Shown here: positions 55,872 through 61,641 of the stretch, piece after piece
Layout of the letters: every line of letters starts with the position of its first letter
How positions within the stretch are numbered: position 1 is the first letter of the stretch
Source of the DNA: Chloroflexi bacterium TSY
GTDB taxonomy: Bacteria > Chloroflexota > Anaerolineae > Caldilineales > Caldilineaceae
DNA length: 61,641 nt
Direction: 5' to 3'
NCBI GenBank assembly: GCA_019217005.1
Contig: JAHBNG010000088.1
Span: 1-61,641, forward strand
Translations under genes and position numbers: made by a program
The notes under the pieces: generated by a model
Databases searched by the model: none
Told to the model about the DNA's origin: nothing
The model's input: only the letters and a program-made list of their open reading frames with translations

Positions 55872-56159
55872 TCAATCCTCACCCAACCCGAAGATCGGGT
55901 ACCCACATATACCAGTGTATAAGCCCCGTTTCGCACGCTGAATCCCCAAAGCAACACAGGCTTGGATTTTAGTCGCGGTCCAGACCGCCATTTTCTTGCT
56001 TTCGATTTTCCCGCCGCGCCAAATTTGAACCAGCGGGGGCATCTGGGCTATACTTAGGACAGGGGGACCGTCTGTGTTACGCCTCAGACGCAGGGTTTGA
56101 CCGGCCATCACGGGTTCTTTCGCCAGAAAGACGTGGTCCCCTCCAGCGACATCGATCAT
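55872..56159 (-). CDS. hypothetical protein fragment
   Basis: A 95-residue frame without a recognised domain. A second frame, starting in the overlap and extending to the 401-bp element (first residues MKLDAKESPPQVYSLCPQRF), follows directly. Together they look like a gene remnant broken by a frame change and by the element, but the identity is unknown and chance is possible. Confidence 0.25.
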   Translation of the reverse strand: MIDVAGGDHVFLAKEPVMAGQTLRLRRNTDGPPVLSIAQMPPLVQIWRGGKIESKKMAVWTATKIQACVALGIQRAKRGLYTGICGYPIFGLGED

Positions 56160-56191
56160 TTAGAGGGTCAATTAGAGAAAAGAAACAACTC

Positions 56192-56908
56192 ATGAAAAAC
56201 GCAAACGCAACTCCATGCGCTCAAGTCCAGCCATCTGGTCCAGCTGCCTGGAAAACCCATCGGTTGGCGGGCGGGCCGGGGCGCTTCTTCTTCCTAGTGC
56301 TGTCTGCCTTTTTGCTGCTGGCGCTCTTCCCCCCAGGGGGCGCTTCGGCGAAGGGGGACGGATTTATCACGACGTGCGGAAACTACGAGATTTTTCAGAG
56401 GGAAGGGAAAGGCGAGTATTATGCAAAGCCGGCCTTCGCGGGGACACTCATCGTCGGCACCTCTGGCAACGACTACTTATATGGCACCGCTGACAACGAC
56501 CTGATTGTGGGGCTGGGGGGGAAGGACAACCTCTGGGGCGAGGCGGGTGCCGACACCATCTGTGGCGGTCCGGGCCACGACTACATCAATGGCGGCCCGG
56601 ACCACGACACCATCGATGGCGGTCCGGGCCACGACCAAATCTGGGGTGGGGAGGGCCACGACACCATCAATGGCGGCCCGGACCACGACCACCTCTGGGG
56701 CGAGGCGGGCAACGACAGCCTAAAAGGCGGCCGTGGCGATGACTCCCTCTGGGGCTTTGAGGGCGATGACTTCCTCGATGGCGGGCCGGATGATGACTAC
56801 CTCGATGGCATGGAGGGCTACGATGTCTGCCAAGACGACGAATATTGGAGAAAGCCAGTTAATTGCGAAGAACCGGCTGCGTCTGCCAACAGCAACAGCC
56901 CCGCATAG
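56192..56908 (+). CDS. secreted RTX-type calcium-binding repeat protein
   Basis: A 238-residue protein. A hydrophobic segment at about 30-50 serves as signal peptide (FFFLVLSAFLLLALF, then GGASAKG). Residues 85-220 hold about thirteen nine-residue GGxGxDxxx-type repeats (GGPGHDYIN, GGPDHDTID, GGEGHDTIN, GGRGDDSLW), which fold into a Ca-binding beta-roll. No enzymatic domain is attached. GC content and repeat coding differ from the chromosome on the left, suggesting acquisition. Confidence 0.88.
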   Translation: MKNANATPCAQVQPSGPAAWKTHRLAGGPGRFFFLVLSAFLLLALFPPGGASAKGDGFITTCGNYEIFQREGKGEYYAKPAFAGTLIVGTSGNDYLYGTADNDLIVGLGGKDNLWGEAGADTICGGPGHDYINGGPDHDTIDGGPGHDQIWGGEGHDTINGGPDHDHLWGEAGNDSLKGGRGDDSLWGFEGDDFLDGGPDDDYLDGMEGYDVCQDDEYWRKPVNCEEPAASANSNSPA

Positions 56909-57366
56909 GCCACGGCCAACACAATCATATTGGCGCGGCTGTACATCGCAGTGGCACTCGCTTCCCGCCTATCTCCCCCGAGCTTATCATCACTCCAAAG
57001 ATGATCGCTGGCAATGCCCGACGAGCCGTTGAAAGGAGAACAGCATTCAGCAGGTTAGTCGGTAAGCGTACTGTACAACTTTGTGTATGCGGTCGGCGCT
57101 GGATTTGTCATTTTCGTGTCGCTCCTGAAATTTCACTAGTCGGGTTGGATCACTTTTGCAGCAATCAGTTAACCAAATGGGTAATTTTTACAGCATCCGA
57201 TGACATCGCGCTCTTTTTCATGATCGATTGTCCGCAACCCGTGAATCAGGCGTGCTTTGCCGCTGTGAATGCATTCAAGGAGAGTGTACAAGAATCCATA
57301 TCACACCCTCTGCTTGGCGAGCCGTCCTCGTGTGTGCCGTCGCGCGTACGCGACGGCACCATGATA
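56909..57366. other. gene-free stretch with a perfect hairpin
   Basis: No convincing gene. A perfect 11-bp dyad, GTGCCGTCGCG (57332-57342) and CGCGACGGCAC (57347-57357), with a four-base loop could end transcription between the plus-strand RTX gene and the minus-strand RTX fragment. Confidence 0.45.
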
Positions 57367-57495
57367 CTAACTTTCGATTTTTTCGTGCGAAAAAATCGAC
57401 TCGCCGCTAATGCAGTGGTCATGGCCCGGGCCGCCCCATAGCTCGTCGTCGCCCGGGCCGCCATAGAGGTCGTCGTCGCCCCCATTTCCAGAGAG
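57367..57495 (-). pseudogene. fragment of a second RTX repeat gene
   Basis: The frame reads LSGNGGDDDLYGGPGDDELW then GGPGHDHCISGES and a TAG, i.e. the end of an RTX repeat protein without its start. An in-frame TGA precedes it. It is inverted relative to the intact RTX gene 460 bases away. Confidence 0.75.
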
Positions 57496-57550
57496 TCAAT
57501 GCGACTACACGAAACAGGTTATCGCCGATTTTTAGGGTAATTCCCAATGA

Positions 57551-57736
57551 TTAAAGCTCCTCCTCTGGAAACTCCGGTCTAATCGGAGTTACATCTAATG
57601 TAACTTGACGTGCCATTTCTCTAGCCTCTGACCTCATTCGGATTACTTTTTCTGTTTCAGCGATTATTTTATTGCGGTGTTCGTTATCCTTGGGGATAGG
57701 CAAGATCAACTCCTGTAAACGGCCTCCCGCCGGCAT
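57551..57736 (-). pseudogene. C-terminal fragment of a type I restriction subunit S-like protein
   Basis: The 61-residue frame begins MPAGGRLQELILPIPKDNEH and continues with a charged helix (KIIAETEKVIRMRSEAREMA). This resembles the C-terminal coiled coil of HsdS-type specificity subunits or related N6 methylases. No target-recognition domain is present. Confidence 0.5.
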
Positions 57737-57971
57737 CTAAATAGTCCCCCAGCCGCCCCCGATCAGCGACCACTACTAGGGGTGATCCCCAGAAGCATCG
57801 ACTGTCTGGTCATCGACGTCGATGAGGGGGGATGAAGTGCCGTCACAGCGATCAAGACGCTGCTGAACCTGACCAGCCACAATAGTCTGGTCGTACGCAC
57901 CCGCCGCGCGGATGGGTCCCATATCTGGGTGCGTTACACCGGTCCAAAAATGGCTGAATCTCACGCCATAG

Positions 57972-59438
57972 CTACGCATCCTCCAACCGATCAACGTCTA
58001 CCGGATTCTTGATGTCAGAGAAACAATGCGGAATCCCAAGCCGATTAGCCAGCGCCCTAAGCTCTGCGGACTCAGAGTGATTCAGGGCGTCACGTTGGGC
58101 CAGGTCCAGCAGACGCTCAGCAGTCTCGCCCTGCGCGTCTCCCTGGATTGCAAGTCGTAACAGGTACTCCCATACCGCCTCATCACGAATCGGCTGAATG
58201 TCGGGGAGTTTGTTCTCGACCTCGGCCAGGTCTGCGGACAGGTCCAGCGCCTGCCTTGGGTCGATGGTGTCTAGCAGCTTCTGACAGTCGGCCTCGATGC
58301 GGTCAATGTCGGCCAGAACCTCAGCCGCTGTGATCTGCCCTCTCAGAAGAGAGAGACGTAACAACCGTTCCCGCGCATGTCTAATTGTGCGCTTCATGAC
58401 AGTTCCGTCAGTGGTCATATGTTGGCGTGTAGTGGTTAGATTCGCGCGCCATTCCTCAGAGAGAGAAAGGGTTGTTTTGCGGTAGGGTGCTTTCCGGTCC
58501 TGGTCAAACCCTGTTTCTGTGTAAATCGCAACGAGGGGGTCAATGCCGATCGCTTCCAGCTTTGGCCCCATGCGCGCGATGGTACGCCGAATCGAACCCA
58601 CATGCATCCCAACAGCCGCCGCGAGGCTCTCATATGTGTGATCCTGTTGGTCAAGCGCATCTATGATGTACGGGCCCGCTGGCCCGATGCTGTCTAATAG
58701 CCGGACATCGACGCGGCCAGCCAGTTCGACAATGCGCCGCCGCCGCTCTCCCTCATCCCCTATGGTTTGGGCCAAGTCCAACAGTCGGCGCGCGTGTTCA
58801 TTATCTGGGTCTGGGCGGTTGCGTTGGAAAGCGTCATCGTGCAGATTCTCAGAGAGGGTGTAAAGTGCGCGCAGCATCTGCCACAAAACTGTTTCGACTG
58901 GGCCGTCGTCGTTAAGACTTTGTGGCAGATGCTGCGCGCACTTTGGTTCAATGTCCACCAGATAGGCCAGATTGAGCCGGTAGGTGTTGGCATATGGCCC
59001 GCCGCCGCGGGCGATGGATTCCAAGAGCGGCACACACTCCCCGCGGGCGATCATGCTGTTCACCCTGGTCAATTCGCGCTCGATGTTGGCGACTCGATCG
59101 GCACAGTACATCACAACCTCGGCCAACAGATTCTTGCTTTCATGCCGGCGCATTCTATCGGCTACGGTCGCCCGCTGTTTCCCCGTCAGTAATTTTAGCG
59201 CCGCGGCCCCGTCTGTGAATTGCTCCACTTGGGCCAACAGTTCACGCGCCTTAAGTAGGTCGCGCTCGCGGCCCCGCTGGTATGCGGTCATCAATTGGGG
59301 GCATAGAAACCGGAGGGCACGTTGGGCACTATCCCGCGAAATTCCGGCCAGGTCCGCTAGGTATCGGCTCGATATGAAATGCTCAATCTCACCAGTTCGC
59401 CGCAAGGCGGCGATCACGCCCAGCCCCGCACGGTTCAC
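57972..59438 (-). CDS. HTH-containing protein of a mobile or plasmid-derived segment, hypothetical
   Basis: A 488-residue, Arg- and Leu-rich helical protein starting at GTG 59438, which overlaps the stop of the methylase remnant by one base. An N-terminal HTH (SRYLADLAGISRDSAQRALR, about 24-43) and a second HTH-like segment (YESLAAAVGMHVGSIRRTIA, about 274-293) are visible. Between and after them are long helices without recognised motifs. It may be a replication or transfer accessory protein; the function is unknown. It contains a 26-bp perfect inverted repeat in its coding sequence (58862-58944). Confidence 0.6.
   Translation of the reverse strand: MNRAGLGVIAALRRTGEIEHFISSRYLADLAGISRDSAQRALRFLCPQLMTAYQRGRERDLLKARELLAQVEQFTDGAAALKLLTGKQRATVADRMRRHESKNLLAEVVMYCADRVANIERELTRVNSMIARGECVPLLESIARGGGPYANTYRLNLAYLVDIEPKCAQHLPQSLNDDGPVETVLWQMLRALYTLSENLHDDAFQRNRPDPDNEHARRLLDLAQTIGDEGERRRRIVELAGRVDVRLLDSIGPAGPYIIDALDQQDHTYESLAAAVGMHVGSIRRTIARMGPKLEAIGIDPLVAIYTETGFDQDRKAPYRKTTLSLSEEWRANLTTTRQHMTTDGTVMKRTIRHARERLLRLSLLRGQITAAEVLADIDRIEADCQKLLDTIDPRQALDLSADLAEVENKLPDIQPIRDEAVWEYLLRLAIQGDAQGETAERLLDLAQRDALNHSESAELRALANRLGIPHCFSDIKNPVDVDRLEDA
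58862..58944. repeat. 26-bp perfect inverted repeat inside a coding region
   Basis: Arm 1 is 58862-58887 and arm 2 is 58919-58944, exact reverse complements (core GTGCGCGCAGCATCTGCCAC), with a 31-base spacer. In the protein the arms encode CAQHLPQ and LWQMLRAL. Such a long perfect dyad is not expected by chance in coding DNA. Confidence 0.9.
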
Positions 59439-60103
59439 TAGTGATAACTGGAGAGTGCGACTTTGCCTTCAACGTGATGTAGCACTTCGGCCAGTTCACG
59501 ATGCTGCTCGTCCGTCAGTTCATGAGCATAGGCATTGCTGTCCCCCCGCGCGCCGTGGGGATAGGGTGGATCGCAGTAGAAGAGCGTTTCAGGGCTATTA
59601 TAACGGTTAATCACTTCAAGCGCCGGTGCGTGTTCAAATTGGACCCGCAAGAGCCGCTGTGCAATCTCTGGCAGGGCTTCTACACTCCCCAGCCAGCGGG
59701 AAACTGCACCAGCCATCCCGGCCCGGCTGGTCAGAAGACAATGGGCCCAACGCCCTGAACTCCCTTTCTGTGCCAGACCGGTGCGGGTTTGTCGCGCGCA
59801 GACATAGAACCGTCGCGCGCGTTCCAAGTCGCTTACTGTCGGATCGGAGTAATTGAGAGCTTGTTCGTATTCTTTCTTCGAGAAGGGCGTTAAACCAATT
59901 GCCTCAATGAGTGCCTCTTTCTGCTCGCGCAGGACCCGAAAGAAATTGACGACACCGCCGTCCAGGTCGTTGTAGGTTTCAACAGGTGACGGCTCTCTGT
60001 TAATGAGTACCGCCGCCGATCCGCCAAAAGGTTCACAAAAGTGCTGTGTTTGAGGCGGCCAACCACACCATTTTGTATGAACGTTGGCAAGCTCGGCAAG
60101 AGA
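59438..60103 (-). pseudogene. D12-class (Dam-like) N6-adenine methyltransferase, truncated at both ends
   Basis: The open frame has no start codon before 59827 but is clearly homologous further upstream. CEPFGGSAAVLINREPSP is the SAM-binding motif I region, followed by YNDLDGGVVNFFRVLREQ and the catalytic DPPYPHG. The N-terminal WxGGK region is damaged (KWCGWPPQTQHF looks like a deletion joint). The C-terminus stops at VALSSYH, where intact enzymes continue. It ends exactly where the next gene begins. This is a modification-gene remnant. Confidence 0.8.
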
Positions 60104-60307
60104 TCAGGGGTGTTGTAATCAAGCCAAAGCCCGAGGCACAGTAAGCCGAATGGGAGGTGTAACGATAGAAAAATTTCAGCAGTTGGGAAGGAAGCCGAAA
60201 GGCAGTACAATAGTGTGATGAATTGACAGCGGGAAGTGAAGATCCCAACGTCAATTAGAAAGTCGAAAAGCCGACTGACCTGGGTGGGGCTGTGTGTTTT
60301 ACGGTTG

Positions 60308-61312
60308 TCACCGCTCACACCCAATTCCATCCTTATTACCATCAAAGCGATGTGGATCCGAGCCGCTCACTTGGAACCGCCGATAGGGAATTTCGCTGCA
60401 ATCCAAATCGGGCGGAGGTGGCGGGATGCAGACGGTGGGATAGGAGGGATGGCAATTCCCTCGTAGCTCTGTTGGTGTCGGCTGGGGCTTGGTTGGCTCT
60501 GTTGGTGTCGGCTGGGGCTTGGTTGGCTCTCTAATAGGCAGAGAATCGGGTGCATTGTCAACCAGGAAGGCCGCAATCCAGGCGCCGTTCTCCAATTGAT
60601 ACCAATCCCCCACTGCATTCCGCGCGACGACACGCAGGGCTTGACTCCTTTGTAGACGATCAACAATCGCATAGTTCGTTCCAGGACCACTGCGGAGATT
60701 GGCGTTTTGGCTGGCCACAGGGCCAGCGGGTCTTGACCAGATCCCTGCTTGTGCCGCGACCGCCTGTTGCTGCGCGGCGCGAATCTCGGCTTCCTTGCTC
60801 ACATCTGGCGGATATGTGGAGAGCCGAGCCAGCCCGCGGCGGACCAGTTCAGCGTTGACAAACGTGCCGTCCTCAAGGTAAATGTAGCGAAGCAGCCGAC
60901 CATAACGATCGGTCTCGCTCACGTCTTTCTGCAAATACACGGTCTTGCCGCCCACGAGTTGGCGATTGGCCTCGTTCGCTTCCTCAAAGTAGTTGTCGCC
61001 TCGTTCGGGGGTATCGATCAGGAGATAACGGATGCGATAGGGTATCCCGTTGATCGCCACCTCTATCGTGTCTCCATCCACAATGTGGCTCACTTGTGCT
61101 GGCTGGCCGAGAGGATTCTGTGTCGGTGGTGATGGATTATCTACCAATGATGTAATGCGTTGCTCAATGGCATCAACCCGACCGGTAAGCGCTGTTAACT
61201 GTTTGGCGAGGCTTTCAAGCGTGAGTTCGCTTTGGGATTGCAGCGAAAAAGGTAGGAAGGCCAACAGCGCCACTGCGGAGAGAAGCAGGCTGTACTTGAT
61301 TCTGTGGTTCAT
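60308..61312 (-). CDS. secreted thermonuclease with SH3 and excalibur domains
   Basis: A 334-residue exported protein. A signal peptide ([16 protein letters not shown]) and a short coiled coil (about 28-56) precede an SNase domain (about 70-190) with [23 protein letters not shown] and [11 protein letters not shown]. These keep the catalytic Arg, Asp/Glu and Arg positions of staphylococcal nuclease. A bacterial SH3 domain (about 195-250, [17 protein letters not shown]) follows. After a Pro/Thr linker made of two ten-residue repeats, an excalibur Ca-binding domain ([11 protein letters not shown]) ends the protein. It likely degrades extracellular nucleic acid. Confidence 0.92.
   Translation of the reverse strand: MNHRIKYSLLLSAVALLAFLPFSLQSQSELTLESLAKQLTALTGRVDAIEQRITSLVDNPSPPTQNPLGQPAQVSHIVDGDTIEVAINGIPYRIRYLLIDTPERGDNYFEEANEANRQLVGGKTVYLQKDVSETDRYGRLLRYIYLEDGTFVNAELVRRGLARLSTYPPDVSKEAEIRAAQQQAVAAQAGIWSRPAGPVASQNANLRSGPGTNYAIVDRLQRSQALRVVARNAVGDWYQLENGAWIAAFLVDNAPDSLPIREPTKPQPTPTEPTKPQPTPTELRGNCHPSYPTVCIPPPPPDLDCSEIPYRRFQVSGSDPHRFDGNKDGIGCER
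60471..60530 (-). repeat. perfect 30-bp tandem duplication in the nuclease linker
   Basis: 60471-60500 and 60501-60530 are identical and encode [10 protein letters not shown] twice. Perfect identity indicates a recent slippage or duplication event that lengthens the linker between the SH3 and excalibur domains. Confidence 0.93.
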
Positions 61313-61535
61313 GGGTTCCTTCTGTTTTGTAGCGCCTCACGCGCACGGGACTGATGGGGGCCTCGCTGTCAAATTGACCAACTACCTGTAGCGTAGTCGT
61401 CCATTGCGGGATTGGGAAATACCAGAGGTGTCCTTGAGTAAGATATTTCCTAGTAGCTGCATCAGCGACCCCGCACGCCTCGTTTGCTGCTCTTTGGGGC
61501 AGTCCAGATCGTTTCCATTCACTTAGTATATCCAC
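61215..61535 (-). pseudogene. N-terminal or internal fragment of a DNA methyltransferase-like gene
   Basis: The first 42 residues after GTG 61535 (EWKRSGLPQRAANEACGVAD, then AATRKYLTQGHLWYFP) resemble a segment found in phage/plasmid DNA methyltransferases. The rest of the 106-residue frame has no similarity to that family and runs into the nuclease gene. A TAA lies just before the GTG. Probably a remnant; the identity is from memory of the motif and is tentative. Confidence 0.35.
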
Positions 61536-61641
61536 TCTTTAAGCAAAAGTCCATTTATCCGAGGCTCAAATACATAGTTTGATTATCTCTGGTATGCTCG
61601 CATCTCTGACAAACTTTCAACCCCTCAACGTTACTAACTGT

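Noticed and set aside
55252..55875. Long overlapping ORFs on both strands across the GC-rich element
   Set aside because: They run through the inverted ends and the high-GC interior, have no domain, and mirror each other; few stops are expected there.
56477..56723. Alternative-frame ORFs in the RTX gene
   Set aside because: They are shadows of the repetitive GGxGxD coding sequence.
57776..57994. 72-codon minus-strand ORF downstream of the HTH protein
   Set aside because: It overlaps the end of the 488-residue gene, has no domain and no ribosome binding site; possibly a remnant but unsupported.

Overview
The window looks like a piece of a Chloroflexota chromosome (Anaerolineae/Caldilineae-like). 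This rests on recognising gene families and arrangements: exported proteins with Thr/Pro-rich linkers and short FLPV/MLPV-type motifs, a baseplate-J-like membrane protein in an alaS operon, a YabN-type MazG fusion, a fused MFS/spermidine-synthase-like protein and an FG-GAP/UnbV lipoprotein. The class cannot be fixed from sequence alone. No tRNA, rRNA or CRISPR array was seen.

Layout. 1-5 kb: a secreted cupredoxin-like protein cut by the left edge, a UbiA-family membrane protein, a two-TM protein and an OmpR-type regulator. 4-10 kb: rpsB with its own promoter and a structured leader, a palindrome-rich spacer, tsf, trxB and murJ. 10-17 kb: small membrane proteins, a second OmpR-type regulator, then two genes broken by mobile elements (a membrane protein and a YabN/MazG-type fusion). 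16.5-21.5 kb (minus): alaS, a baseplate-J-like protein and ruvX. 21.7-33 kb: a PfkB sugar-phosphate kinase, PlsC-like acyltransferase, truncated MFS transporter, lipoprotein, CysQ-like phosphatase, formylglycine-generating-enzyme-like membrane protein, SH3/PQQ membrane protein and GT-C-like protein. 33-43 kb: an RpiR regulator, a gene-free stretch with a candidate structured RNA, a patatin phospholipase and a three-gene beta-oxidation operon (acyl-CoA dehydrogenase, hydroxyacyl-CoA dehydrogenase/enoyl-CoA hydratase, thiolase). 42.8-47 kb: a PAS-PAS histidine kinase split by two insertion sequences. 47.5-53.8 kb: a spermidine-synthase-like fusion, a large FG-GAP/UnbV lipoprotein, and adjacent broken uppS and APH-family genes. 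54-61.6 kb: a GC-richer accessory end with a toxin-antitoxin pair, a 401-bp inverted-repeat element, an RTX-type secreted protein, remnants of restriction/modification genes and a nuclease-SH3-excalibur protein.

The strongest signal is the density of small non-autonomous elements. Three families can be defined directly: (1) a 155-bp element with GGGGTGGTTCA ends and 8-bp target duplications (four copies); (2) an 80-150-bp element with GTGTGT(A/C)CC-type ends and 8-bp duplications (three copies); (3) a 67-79-bp palindrome with TA-TCCGAAAAG ends, resembling IS630/Tc1-type MITEs (five full copies and three halves). Full insertion sequences add to this: an IS1380-like one, an ISAzo13-like one and one unassigned DDE element. 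In four places, removing the element and one copy of its target duplication restores an intact reading frame in silico (membrane protein at 13.1 kb, MazG fusion at 13.7 kb, MFS transporter at 23.6 kb, histidine kinase at 42.8 kb). These insertions are therefore recent on an evolutionary scale.
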